Positions 51,007 to 62,700 of a DNA stretch of 64,000 nucleotides are shown here, piece after piece. The stretch's first letter is position 1. Every line of letters starts with the position of its first letter. Origin of the DNA: Perca fluviatilis (taxonomy: Eukaryota; Chordata; Actinopteri; Perciformes; Percidae); the NCBI RefSeq assembly GCF_010015445.1, contig NC_053118.1:15730437-15794436 (forward strand), read 5' to 3'. Below the pieces are notes generated by a model. That model made no database searches and was not told where the DNA came from. It saw only the letters and a list, made by a program, of their open reading frames with translations. The position numbers and the translations under genes were made by a program.

Positions 51007-51180
51007 TTAAAATCCATACGCATTCAGTCGGTCCGCTATTGTCTGTTGGGCTTTTTCTCTCCGTTTGATAACAACAGCCGTATTTCCCTTTCTGCATATT
51101 ATATGCTTCACCTCCTCATAACTTTCCATAATTAGTTGCTGCTCAGCGGGTGAAACATATGCCGCACGCGTATTCTCCAT
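51007..51180 (-). pseudogene. Harbinger Myb/SANT-like DNA-binding protein fragment
   Basis: 57 codons from ATG (51178-51180) to TAA (51007-51009). It reads AAYVSPAEQQLIMESYEEVK, then RKGNTAVVIKRREKAQQTIA and DRLNA. This matches the first helices of the Myb/SANT-like (MSANTD/NAIF1-type) domain of the second Harbinger protein, which binds DNA and brings the transposase into the nucleus. The conserved 'W' of the usual K-x-W-Q-T-I-A motif is replaced (KAQQTIA), and the frame stops before the third helix. It is therefore a dead fragment, below the length of a routine ORF scan. Confidence 0.75.
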
Positions 51181-51403
51181 TTCTGCATCAGTAAATCTGT
51201 GATCGATACCGTGGTCTATTTAAGAAAGCCGTGAACGAGCACTTATCCTAGCTATCTACACCTGGCTTGACATTGCTTCACCGTCTGATCCTGGCTCGGC
51301 AAACGTGCAACCGATTAAGCCGCGATGAGGGGATCACACTAAGTCAAGCTGCACTTTTTCAGTTATCCTGGATTTCTTCATTCTACTTTTGTGCAACAGG
51401 CCC
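51007..51403 (-). mobile_element. Harbinger transposon fragment, minus strand
   Basis: On the minus strand the element begins near 51403 with GGGCCTGTTGCACAAAAGTA, a terminal repeat I recognise from fish Harbinger elements. A decayed leader of about 220 bases containing GATTAAG/CCAGGATAAC-like words follows, and then the Myb-like gene fragment at 51007-51180. The opposite terminus and the 3-bp TSD were not found, so the 3' extent is unknown. Confidence 0.65.
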
Positions 51404-53206
51404 GAGGTGGGTTTATCAGAACTTTTGTCTCTGAAAATTGCTGTCCGGTGTGTCTAGAAATGACACTAATGAGAGCAGTGAGATTGACCCAAACCAAAAA
51501 ATTTGTGGGGTGTAAAACCAAAACAATAAGTTATCTGTGGGTTTGTCCCTACGAACAACACTTTTGACATTAAATATAGTCATTTAATCTATTCTTAATA
51601 TACAAATGTTGATAGAGCAGCAAGTCAAACAGCAAAATGCTGAATACAACAGTGGCCTCTAATTTCATGTTAGTGTTAAACCAGTAAAACCAACCATTGC
51701 ACAAATACAAATGCAACACTTTTTTTGATGCTAGTCCATTTATTTTGATGTTGACAATGCTCATAGTTTAATACACAATGTGTGTACTTACGGAAAATAG
51801 ACTAGACACATAAGAAAGTTATATACATAAAGCCAGTCAGCTATTATTCAGCCACGACTGCATTGATTAAAATTGAAGGACATGATCAGTGAGACGAATG
51901 ACTGAAAAACGTGCCTGAAATGCCTTCTGTGTTAGGGTTCACTGGTGACAAGCATTTGACATCACTCTGCTGTGCCCCCCAGCAACACTAAACAAAATGC
52001 AACACTTACCACCGAGGAGGTGTTTTTGGAGATGACCAAAGATTATTACACGGATATTTTCCCAGGAGGTAAAAAAACAAAACAAATTGGCTCCATGTTT
52101 CCATCCAACAGTTTAATGAATAGAGAAACAGGGTGGATAAAGCCTGCAGCAAAGTTACTTATTTTTTTTATTCATGTAGCTGTATAAAGATGGAGCAACC
52201 AATGTAGCTACAAGCCTGCATTGTAGAAACAATATCAGCAAAGCCTATAATTTTAGGAGGTACGGGCTATAACCGTGATGTATAATGTGATTGTCCTTCA
52301 AAATCTAAAGACATCAACAGCGTGGATGAACAAGTAATTTGATTTGTTCATTTCTGCAAGCAACAGGGAGTGAGATCTAGAGGGATGGAAAGAAGGAGAG
52401 GGAGAAGTGGAGACCAACATACACAGAGAAGGCAGGAAAAAGGAAAAAGTCTCATTGGCAAAACACATTGAGAATGGTACAGTTACACAAATCGTGAAAT
52501 CATGAAACTATAAGGATTCATCTTCCCATCACTAACTGAACTAATAAGAGAAGCACAAGTGGAAGAAGGCGAGTGAGTAATTTCAGTTAATTGTAATTGA
52601 TACAGATTGGGTTATAGGGTCACCTGCTGTCTTCTGTTTGGCAGAATAGATAAATCATTGCTGGTTGGCCAGTTACAGTACATGTTTGTGTCTGTGTCAC
52701 AGGAGGACTATTGTCATCGGGCTTCCTCTGAAGCCTGTACAAAGACAGTGAGTATTGAGTATTAAATTAAGTATGTAGTTACATGTTTTCTGAATAGACT
52801 TGGAGTACACAATGTACTATGTGTCATGCAATGTTATTTTGTTTAAAATGGCTTACTACAAACAATTGTATAGTATAATAGGACATCAAATCCATAAACT
52901 ATGTAGCCTTGCACGGTGTTTGCATTCCAGACATTGAATTTATTGTGCATGTTCTGTGAGCAAATGAAACCTGAGTGATGATGCATGAGCAATACAAAGC
53001 ATCAATAGCATACACAATGTTCCCTCCATAAAAACATACTTGTGTAGAGGGGTTGAATGTTTATGCATTGTATCTTGGCAGCTGTGTATTTGTTATCTCT
53101 TTTTCTAATTCTTTCTCACATCCACACACATACAGACACATAAATCTTTACTTCTACACACCAGTCAAGGGTGTCCTCTCTCTCTCTTTCCTCTCTCTAT
53201 TAAACA
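51404..53206. other. Non-coding, no gene seen
   Basis: Unique AT-rich sequence with a purine-rich stretch at about 52375-52450. No exon or repeat was recognised. Confidence 0.5.
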
Positions 53207-53251
53207 CACGCACACACACACATACACACACACAAACACACACATGCACAT

Positions 53252-53284
<33 letters not shown>
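53207..53284. repeat. (CA)n microsatellite, interrupted
   Basis: A CA array with ATAC, AAAC and ATGC interruptions. Confidence 0.93.
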
Positions 53285-53289
<5 letters not shown>

Positions 53290-53960
53290 ACGTACAGATC
53301 CATGTATATAACAACGTATGCACTAAGTAGGCACATATAGTAGATAGCATGTAGACAAATGCCTTCTTTCTCCTTTACAATAAAAAAAGATTATTACATT
53401 ATATTCTTCAATGGCCATATAGGGGAGTGTGCTGTATCTCTCCTCTGGACACTGCTTCAATGTGCATGTTGTCATGGACTGGATGATTCAATGCAGCAAA
53501 GATACTGTAAAAGATACAATAAAGTTTGCCCTGTAACAATGCAATGCAAAATAATGGGAGGCTTTAGAGAGCAATGCAATTACATTGTACAGTATGTAAG
53601 GCAGTACGATTTGTGTAAATTCTCAAATAGTGCCTTTTGAGAAAGCTTATCATTAGATACAGGCCTTTATTTTCCCTGTGTAGCCTTATCTGAAAAATGG
53701 TTACCTATATGTACATGCTATTGTTATCCATAAAGCATATGGTGTTGATGAATTAGTGATGCACCTGCCATTTAGAGGTGTTTCACATGTTTTATATGTC
53801 CTCCCACGCACCAAAGACAAGCTTTAACATCCATATCCAGGTAAGATAAGCAGATACATATTGCATGATTATAACAGGTATATACATGGGATCATTGTTT
53901 AGTCTTCTTGCTTAAAATGTTAAATGAATAGTAAAAATGCCAGTGTAGAATAAAACAACC
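53285..53960. other. Non-coding, no gene seen
   Basis: Unique sequence with no recognisable gene or repeat. Confidence 0.5.
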
Positions 53961-54095
53961 TGGTTAGGTTGATAAGCGACTCTAAATTGCCCCTAGGTGT
54001 GAATAGCTTGTCTGCCTCTATATTTCAGTACTGTGATGAACTAGCAACCTGTTCAGAGTGTACCCGGCCTATTGCTGGGATTAGATCCAGCCCCT
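53961..54095 (+). mobile_element. Ancient interspersed repeat fragment
   Basis: Degenerate match to a widespread vertebrate repeat: CTCTAAATTGCCCCTAGGTG, then GTGATGAACTAGCAACCTGT, then AGAGTGTACCCGGCC and GGGATTAGATCCAGCCCC. I recognise the consensus wording (gcgacctgtccagggtgtacccc) but cannot name the family with certainty. The copy is old and has no visible TSD. Confidence 0.55.
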
Positions 54096-55387
54096 CTAAA
54101 GCATAAGCAAATAGCTAATACATGGATGGATTGAGACATATATTCTTAATTAAAATCATCAGTAAATCCTTTTGTATGTTCTGAGATTTATAGTCACATA
54201 CACACAAAGGACTTGTTCTTCTTTGTTAGTTTTTGTCTCTATTTTTTGTTTTGTGTTGACTCCTGCTTTAAAAATATCAGTATTACTCCCAGTCGCTATG
54301 GAGAATCCAGTGTCTGCTTGTTTTAAGTCCTCATATCTGCTTGCAGTAGAGTTGCATAATAGAAACACACTGAAACCCGAAAACATGCCAACAACACAAA
54401 ATCACAAAATACATCATGCAGGCAGGATTGCCATCTCCCCCATAATCTTACTGGTATAAATCCCTTGTCTTGTCTGTTGGACTTGGGCAGCATTGTATAA
54501 TAAAACCATTATTGTTGAGTTGACATACAGCCCTTCACTGCTTCCATGAATCCTGTGTGTCAACAGAACCGTGAGGATGTCCATTTGAGTGTCAGATTGG
54601 GACAAATTTTGGACAAACCACCGACTCAGCATTAATGATAGAGAACTGGAGAGATGGGTCAGAGGCTAAGGGTGTGTGAGGAAGAAAAAAAAGCTATGGC
54701 ATGTACAAGTGTACCAATACACCTTCACACAAAATACTTTGTAGATACAAAACAAACAACAACAATAAAGTATATTTAGTATGTAGGCCTATGTACCGTA
54801 AAAACATGCTCATATACAAGAATAGTTCATGTAGTCCAGAGTTTGGGTTATTTTACTGTGTTTTGTAAAGATTATAAAGATTAAAAAAACAAACAAACTT
54901 TGGAAAAATGTCCCGATCTAGTTTTTTGACCTGATCGTGATCCAAGGTATCTGCCTATATCAATGCTGATCCAATAACTACATATTGTTTTTTAAATGCC
55001 ACAGCTGCCCAGTGCACACTCAAGCTACATCCTGGCAATGAGATGAAACAGAACTTGATACATCCCCAAAATATGTTTTATGCTCAGTCTACATAGTAAA
55101 ATTAACTATATACAGGAGCAGATCTTACGTTAGTAGGCAATGTTGATAAATCCGGCACGTTGGAAAATGTGGTGTAGCTTACTAAATTTGACAAACTTTA
55201 TTTGAAGCTACTTGATCCAAATACTGAGGTTCTTGGTAGATCAATTTAAAATATTGATATGATATGAATGGAAATTGAATTATATGCAACCCCTGGAGTA
55301 GACAGGACACGATCAGTAGAACATTTAACAAGAGAAGACATATGACTCTGCTGGTCTTTTTGGAAATGTAAAAACATTCAGTCCACT
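54096..55387. other. Non-coding; includes a probable hAT relic at 54905-55060
   Basis: Mostly unique. At 54905-55060 the words GTCCCGATCTAGTTTTTTGA, CTGATCGTGATCC and ATCTGCCTATATCAATGCTG resemble a fragment of a common fish hAT-type repeat, without ends. No gene was seen. Confidence 0.4.
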
Positions 55388-55396
55388 CTTGATTAT

Positions 55397-55906
55397 TAAC
55401 CTGACTCAGCCAGATGGATTGCTTCGTATTTACTCGGCATATCCATCTGGGAACTTTCCGTTGGAGAACTTTTGGGAAGGGGCGAAAATACTGGTTAGCT
55501 GATTGGATAAACCATCTGTCTATCACCACCTATGTTGGTGATAGACAGGCCAAATCAACCAATCAGATCAAACTCTTGCCGAAACCAGTCGGGAGAAGAG
55601 CAAAAACATCTTTTCCTTGGAGAAAAGCCTCCAGTGCCGATTTTTGCTCTTCTTTCAATGAAGGAATACTTTCTAATTCGGATAAAACTTGCGCGATAGC
55701 TACGCTCATCTCATCCGTGGAAGCTGCCATGTTGTTTAGACTGAACAGTCGCTTCTCGTTGCGTCACACCTAAACCCGCCTCAAAACCAACGCTGATTGG
55801 TCGGTCGTTTGGCGAACGGCTCCAAATTTTCTCTATTTCAAGATGCCAGATTGATCTGCGAGTAGAAAACTGGAGCTCGCGAGATCAGGACGGTCTCACG
55901 AGGCTA
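55397..55906. mobile_element. MITE with TARCCT ends and 9-bp TSD
   Basis: 510 bp starting TAACCTGACTCAGCCAGATG and ending GACGGTCTCACGAGGCTA. The terminal inverted repeat is about six bases (TAACCT/AGGCTA). It is flanked by an exact 9-bp duplication CTTGATTAT (55388-55396 and 55907-55915). An internal inverted repeat surrounds GTGATAGACAG (ATCTGTCTATCACC... GGTGATAGACAG). The sequence is moderately CpG-rich and free of coding motifs; the 119- and 115-codon frames on opposite strands are chance. TSD length and terminal form resemble the TAGTCT family. Confidence 0.85.
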
Positions 55907-55915
55907 CTTGATTAT

Positions 55916-56327
55916 ACAGTAGAGTTACAAAGTTTCTTCCCTCACAAATGATCTTTGATGACTACAGATAACAGCTTGTAGAGAGCCCACAAAGCTGACA
56001 ACAGCCACGTTTAGTTTTTCGGAATTATTTCACAGAATTAACGTTAATTAGCGACCTGCATGTCATGTCAAGGAAGGAAAGACAACAAAGCTGCATACAT
56101 TACCAATTGGCTGTGTCAGAAGTCAGAATCACTCAACACTGGTGCACCCAAATCATTGTTTTACATTTGCAACACCAACATAGAATAGGCTATTAAATGG
56201 GTCCATTTAAGTTGATACTGATCTATTGGAATATGCTTGGAACTTTTGTCCGATTGGCTCAGGATATCTCTACAAATTAATATTGTTTGTGTTGTATTTT
56301 TGTTACCTTTTTTCATGTCTCTTAGTT
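55916..56327. other. Non-coding, no gene seen
   Basis: Short unique spacer between two MITEs. Confidence 0.5.
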
Positions 56328-56335
56328 GCTGTCGG

Positions 56336-56687
56336 CAGTGGTGGAATGTAACTAAGTACATTTACTCAAGTACTGTAATTACTGTAAGTACTGTAGTAAT
56401 TAAACTAGCCAACAATATAACGGCCTACAACTCCAGCTGAAATGATTAGACAATTATACACAGAACTGTTCGGATCGTTTCAAGTTTCTAAAATGTGAGG
56501 ATTTTTCTGCATCGTGTACTTTTACTTTTAATACTTTAAGTACATTTTCCTGATGATACTTACTTATATACTTTTATTTAAGTAACCTTTTCAATGCATG
56601 CCTTTTACTTGGAACAGAGTATGTTTTTACAGTGGGCTATTCATACTTTTACTTAAGTAAAGTATCTGACTACTTCTTCCACCACTG
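56336..56687. mobile_element. hAT-type MITE (CAGTGGTGGAA ends)
   Basis: 352 bp starting CAGTGGTGGAATGTAACTAA and ending GACTACTTCTTCCACCACTG. The inverted ends match for 11 bases, and subterminal AAGTACTTTTACT words lie on both sides. The flanking 8-bp sequences GCTGTCGG (56328-56335) and GCTGCCGG (56688-56695) match at 7 of 8 positions, as for hAT. This is a well-known fish MITE type; no coding capacity. Confidence 0.9.
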
Positions 56688-56695
56688 GCTGCCGG

Positions 56696-58216
56696 GATCT
56701 ACGTCTTTATTTTTGTCTTATTCTTATGTCACAGTTTTTGCCTTTCTCTCAGATGAGCAGTCATTAACACATTCCATGTAGGATATTGGGGCCATCATTC
56801 TTTCCCTCTCCTCCTCATGCCTCTTCTTACCTTTCTGTGCTCATGGTCCTCCAAGGTCTTCCCTTATGATATCTGAGTTTCCATTTTCCCATCTCTGACT
56901 GGGACTTTCAGCTCACAAAGTGGCCATAACCTTGATGCAATCCAGGCCGCATGCCTATCACGGAGTGACCATAACGACGTTTCCAGTAACCCCCTCCAGA
57001 CCAGCTGTCTGAGAGCAACATGCTTAAAACTCTCTACAAGATTAACGCTTTCTGATTATGTTTGGAAGGTAAGGTTATTCAGAGAAAGCTTTGTAATTTG
57101 ATACTCAATTACACTTAGAAGAGAAAGATGAGTGTCACAGCCTATTGCGTCAATCTATGGCACAGTGCAACAGAGAATCAAATACACAGTTCCACAGTTG
57201 CAGTTCCTCTATCAGGATATACAAGTCATGTTAAGTTATAACTTATTTGATTCATTTATTTTAAGAAATACTTTTCATGCAAATATTAATTTTAAAAAAG
57301 TAAGAAAAATGTTCATATGTACAGTACAAACGCAGAATAAAGGACATTGTATATTCCTCAATGTCTTTACAAAAGAGTTCCATTTTAAGAAATACATCAG
57401 CTCTGCTCTCAGAAAACCAGGAACGTTTCTTTTTTTCATTATACGACCAGCTTTTCATTTTCAAATAGTCCATTATGTCTCTAGTCCGTGAATATGGAAC
57501 AAAGTCTACTATCTTCATTCTGACACAGTGGTTCATGCATTCAAACATTCAAAAGCTGTCCACGGCAGTCGATTCCTCAGCTCCTCTATTTTATCAAAGA
57601 ACGTCAAAAAGTGACTGAGAAAAGAAAACGGATCTGTTACAGCTGAATACATTCCTCCCAGATATACTTTTCTTACATAACATTTCACTCTTGTTTGATA
57701 GACGCAAATCCCTGTAAAGGATAAATTATCCATATATACCCTAAGGAGTCAAGAAAAGTTTTCTCCCTTTAACATAATCCCACATTTCTATCTGTCAGAC
57801 ACAGAGGAAAGTTTTCTTAAAATATTAGTGGTGGGTAATAAAAGAGCAGAAAGGCCAGACCTCTTAAAATACAGAAATTCAGAAGAAGTCATTGTAGAAG
57901 CCCATCTTCCTTGTTTTAGAACATTATTTGAGACAAACTTGTAAGACATGGAAATCAGTTGTTTTGGTTTGTCTGTTTCTCTTGTCTTTTAGAGTATGGT
58001 ACATTTTTTCATTCAAAAGTCAGATTTTCAGGTCAGTAGTTTCTGAGAAAAATCATGGTGAATCATGGCTTTTATTAGGAAGTGTTTTAGTTAGTGTGTG
58101 AAAAATCTCTACCCAAAAGATACAACTCTCTGGAAGTCTCAGTGCTGAAGAAAAGCGAGGCTGTTCTCCTGAACCATTCTTATGTAGCTGCGAAAAGTCG
58201 TATATATTCCACGTAT
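56696..58216. other. Non-coding, no gene seen
   Basis: Unique AT-rich sequence. The open frames at 57132-57548 overlap on both strands and show no domain. The 3' portion of the Harbinger element ending near 58217 may extend into the last few hundred bases, but no terminus was recognised. Confidence 0.45.
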
Positions 58217-58717
58217 TTATTGCTGTATGCACCACATTGACTGGTGCTGTAAAAGACCGCTGTTGTCAGAGTAGGCTAAATTTACCTGTACGTAATTTCG
58301 TAGATTATCATACGAATGGCTGTGCATAACTTTTTGTAGGATAGCCTGTTTATGAGAATGTGTTGAGAAAAGGCGCATCTCCTCAAGTTTGGAGAGGATT
58401 GCTGCAGCCATGGAGTGTGGGCCTCCAAACGCACCACCTGCACCTGTTGTGCCCCTTCCTCCTCCTCCCACTCCATCTCCGTCCACCCGCTCCACCAGGA
58501 GCGCATCGCACATATGCCACTCCCGGGCCAGATTCCGCCGGAGTGTCCAATCCCACCGTAGTCTCCTTAAGTCCTCTAATATTTCCTCATTTATGTCATC
58601 AACACATCCATGATTCATGGAAATGTGTAAAACACAACAAGCCACAAAGAATGCTGTGACTTTTTGAGGACTGTACTGTAAAGTGCCTCCTGATCTATCC
58701 AAGCACCTGAAGCGCAT
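58217..58717 (-). pseudogene. HARBI1-like transposase C-terminal fragment
   Basis: A 166-codon frame on the minus strand. Residues 1-32 read MRFRCLDRSGGTLQYSPQKV, then FFVACCVLH. This is the segment after the catalytic E-x-x-F-G-x-L-K motif of Harbinger/HARBI1 DDE nucleases (R-F-R-C-L...YSP.KV...ACCVLHN). The upstream in-frame residues LLK could be the last part of that motif. Residues 39-75 are acidic and arginine-rich, and 79-97 glycine-rich. The catalytic D, D and E residues are all absent, so it cannot be active. Open length here reflects youth of the copy or composition, not function. Confidence 0.75.
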
Positions 58718-59147
58718 TTTCAGTAATATTTTTCTTTGTAATTATGTATGGTTTGCAAAAATGGGAAATGCTGCGTCCGTGTAGATGAGAGAAGCAATGT
58801 GTATGCGTGTTGTGCACACGCTACATTATGGCCAAGCATGCGCCCCTTAAATAGCATCTGAATAACGCGCTACTGACTTTAGACTAGCGCCACTGACTTT
58901 AGACCAGGTTTTTCCTGGTCAGTGGCGGAATAGTTTTCTGAAACTGCAAAATAGCACCAGGGAACGTTTGCACCGGAACACGCCTCCTCTTTTCACTGAA
59001 CCGCCCCCGGGAGCACAAATACATTCCCTAATTTACCGACGTGCGTCTGTGGAGGGAAAAGTCCGCTGTGCGTTGGGTGCAAAATAGGAATGATACATGC
59101 GTCGGTGTACAAAGGCAATTGCGCTGAGTGCAAGATAGGGCCCTAAA
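58217..59147 (-). mobile_element. Harbinger transposon, internally deleted (AGGGCCCTAT end)
   Basis: On the minus strand the element begins near 59147 with AGGGCCCTATCTTGCACTCA. A leader with CCGACGCACAGCGGAC-type words, AACCTGGTCTAAAGTCAGTG and AACCATACATAATTACAAAG follows, and then joins at about 58728 directly to the C-terminal transposase coding sequence. This is the arrangement of a Harbinger derivative lacking most of its transposase. The lower-coordinate terminus and TSD were not found. The family differs from the Harbinger fragment at 51.0-51.4 kb, judging by the different terminal sequence. Confidence 0.7.
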
Positions 59148-59539
59148 TTTATCTTTTGAGTGGAGGTGAACTAGATTTTTCTATAAAACCAACCAAGAAA
59201 AACCATATCTGTATTCTACATCAGTTACATCAGACTTGTTACAGGTGATAATACAAACACCAGGTACACATCATTTGATCTATGACTCCACCATGATTAT
59301 GTAACAGAGAGCATCATGCAAGGAATTTGCAGAAAAAAGCTATGGTGAATAATTTAAGCCTTCAATTTATGTTGAAAAGGATACAGTACTTTGGATGCAG
59401 AGCCAGATTCGTTTAACAAGGTTATTCACAACTCTGTCAATACTACACTTACCTATCAATATGCAAGATAAGCCCTGCTCTATGAAGGATTTAGAAATCT
59501 AATATACAGTGCTGGCAAAATGTGAGAACATGCAGGAAA

Positions 59540-59574
<35 letters not shown>

Positions 59575-60901
59575 GTTAGAGAAGGGTTGGAGGGTTTGCT
59601 CATGGACTTGATGCACCTCATCATGACCTTATTGGGAAATAGGCCTTTCCAGGACCCTGAGCAAACTCAATAAAACCTCCAACTCCAAACCCACTGCACT
59701 CTACGAGGTCCCCCAAAGGAGTGTCAAGACAGAACGAAGGGGGAGAGGCAGAGAGAGAGATAGAGAAAGAGAGCAAGAAACTGACTGAGAATACATATGG
59801 AGGCAAATGGGGGGAGAACAAGATATTGAGATTGAGAGAGACGGGGAGGGTGAGAGCAGGACAGGAAAGAGAGAGATCAAAGACAAACAGTGAAGCAGCT
59901 GAGACAGGGAGAGAAACACTGAACGAGGGAGAGGGGAACCCGGTGGTGGAAAAGTAATTCAGTGCTGCAGGGAGAAGCTGTGTTCCGTTTCTGCTCTTGG
60001 CCTCACCAGCTGTAATGAGCCTCAGATTACAACTAGGCCCCGACCTAGTAGAACCCTGACATGTGCAAAAGGCATTACTGCTCGAGCTGGCAAATCTGGA
60101 GACTTCACTCAGAGAATCAGCTCATCATTAAAACATATTGCTCTCAGCCAGAATAATTGAAAATAGGAATATGTACTGCAGTTCCTGATGAGAAAGAGAG
60201 ATAAAGGAAGACATTGGCAGACGGTGAGATGGGGAGTTCATGAAGATGGTACGTTTGGCTATTGCCATTTCCATTTTAAAGTAGATCAGTGGCATTGTGC
60301 TGGTGCTGTATTGTCAGTGAGCCTGAATGAAATACGACGAAACAAATGATTGATTTTAGTATCTTAATGAGAAGCGATGTAATTCATGTATACACATATA
60401 TAGTTTTTGTTTCTGACAACAAATAGAGGGTCATTAAATTGATGAAAAAAGATTCACACAACAGTTTAGCTTTATAGATCCGATCAAATGCACTGGATAT
60501 AAATAAAAGATCTGTTGTGAAGACAGTACAGCTTCTACTTAATTACAATTTGTTTTACAACCATATATACTCTTTTACTTTCACCAAATATATTTGAACA
60601 ATATTATTTAAATAACTTAGAAAGTTACACTTGCACACAAAAAATTATGTTTTGCCATTCAGGCTTTATTAGTTCTGTGATGAGAACCAGGAAATGTCAA
60701 GACACAGTACAACATACATCTGGTTCTTCCCATCACAAATGTACTGTTTTAAACTTACACTACCAGATACAACAGTCAAGTCTATCTCTAAGGTGGAAAA
60801 AATGACCCCCAAAGACACCACTGAATTGGCATCCTCTTGCACATACCCTTGAATCAGCATACACGTAAACTCATACTACACACATAACTATACATACAAA
60901 A

Positions 60902-60905
<4 letters not shown>
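59148..60905. other. Non-coding; purine-rich patch and short CA run
   Basis: Contains a (CA)n run at about 59541-59570 and a strongly purine-rich stretch at 59735-59955 (GAGAGAGA words) that explains the Arg/Glu-rich frame there. The rest is unique. No gene was seen. Confidence 0.5.

Positions 60906-60946
<41 letters not shown>
60906..60946. repeat. (AT)n microsatellite
   Basis: About 41 bases of TA dinucleotide. Confidence 0.95.
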
Positions 60947-60948
<2 letters not shown>

Positions 60949-62700
60949 TATACGCACTTACTCAACACAAGTTTGATACTAAAATCCATGATGATCATCT
61001 CAAATCAAGGTCTCCTTACTGGCCAAAGAGTTTGTACTCCTTTTACTGTTTGTAAGATAAAAAATAAACACAGATGTAAACCTGTATGAAGTTCAGAATA
61101 GGCATAGCAACGCTGTTTTAAGAGAAATGTTTCAATATATCACTTAGGCTTCAGCTTGCATACGCAAAAGCATATGCGTAACACTTACTGTAAAAGAGGA
61201 AAACAAAATCCTACACCCAAGGAGCCGGTCAATGAATTTGAAGGGCTATACATGCAGTCGATTGTGAGAATGCATCAGCAGCTGAGCATTCCCACCCAAC
61301 TGGAATCCAGGCTGTCATTTGGCCCTGTTATTTCATTGTGCAATGAAACACCAACGCTATGCCATCACACCACACTTCACCACCAGCGAGGATTTTCTCT
61401 CACGTACACAGTAAGTGGAATTCTCAAAAATTTGAAATGGCGCTAAAGCACAAGGGAAATATAACACAATTGCTACAAGCACTGTAGCAAGACATTTCAG
61501 GAGAAGAGAGAATACCAAAAAAATACAGTCCTCTTTTTTTTCTGTGCATATAGAAATCCCTTCATGCAAGTCCAATGATATAGTGTGTTGATATTTTCTT
61601 ATAAGGTAGTGAGAGTTTGCCTGTTAAATGAAGGGTGATACACCCTGGATATCAGCTCCCCCCCCCCTTCCCCTCCTTATCCTCCTCCTCCTCCTCCTTC
61701 ATTTCATCCAACCACATTGTATTGTGCCACTTCAGTGAACATCAGTGTGCACTGAGTTGTTTTGGCTGTATTCCTATTGCAAATTCACTTTAGTAGATAA
61801 AAATTGAATTTGGTATATCCATCCTGTTGTGCAGTTCCATTTCAAAACCAAAGATGCGCTGGTGTATTTTTTTGGGTAAATGTATAACACTGTAAACTTG
61901 GGAGTACAGCTGCCTATCAGAAATGTCAATGGTCAAAAATTGTATTTATGGTATCTTTGTCTGTATCTACAGTACTGTTATCCTGTTTAATGCAAGCATC
62001 AAAACACTGATTAATTCAACCCAGTTTTTTGGGGTCTACCAAGATCAGAAAATATGGGGTTCAAAAGGCCATTTATGGCACCGTATTTTTCTCGCAAAAC
62101 AATCAGAGCAGATTGGGCTTTTCAGGAGGGGGGGTTAAAAGAGACAGGCATTAAAACCGAGTGACATAGGGTTGATACATGTACTGCAACCTAATCTCAA
62201 AGAATTCCATGAAATGAACACGGCCCCTTAACTCAAAATATGTGGCAGTGTCACGGAATCGCCGAAAATTCCATGAAATTAAAGGTCGTGGGTGGGCGGG
62301 ACAACAACGGTATGCGTTTAGGAAAAGAAGAACGGGACGGCCGTATACAACGGACAGAAAAATAAAATGCTTCACCAGATCATCATCAATAATGTTTGCT
62401 GCATTAAACATATAAACATATAATATAATGCATATAAACTTGACTTAGTAATATGTTTTAGTATGGGATGCAAACATTTGTCCACATTACAGCAACAGGT
62501 CACACAGTGTCAGTGCTAGATGCTCAACAAACATGTCTTTAAAGCCCTGTTTGTAAAATAGACCCAGTCAGGCTTTAATGTACTGAAGGTTTTCCAATGT
62601 AATTCCCGCTAAAAGCCATTATCCAGCTGAGATTGGAGCATTGGGAGGAAAAAGGAGACACAGCTAGTTTGACAAGTTTATAAAAATAAATTGGCCATGT
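60947..62700. other. Non-coding; probable repeat relic at 62180-62345
   Basis: Unique sequence with a C run (61660-61669) and a CCT-rich patch (61676-61700). At 62180-62345 the words CGCCGAAAATTCCATGAAAT, GGTCGTGGGTGGGCGGG and GAACGGGACGGCCGTATACA resemble a CpG-rich fragment of a fish DNA transposon, without visible ends. Confidence 0.45.

Noticed and set aside
55182..55773. Overlapping 115- and 119-codon frames on opposite strands
   Set aside because: Most of both lies inside the 510-bp MITE with a 9-bp TSD, and neither shows protein motifs.
58360..58659. Plus-strand Pro/His-rich frames over the Harbinger fragment
   Set aside because: They are antisense shadows of the minus-strand transposase remnant.
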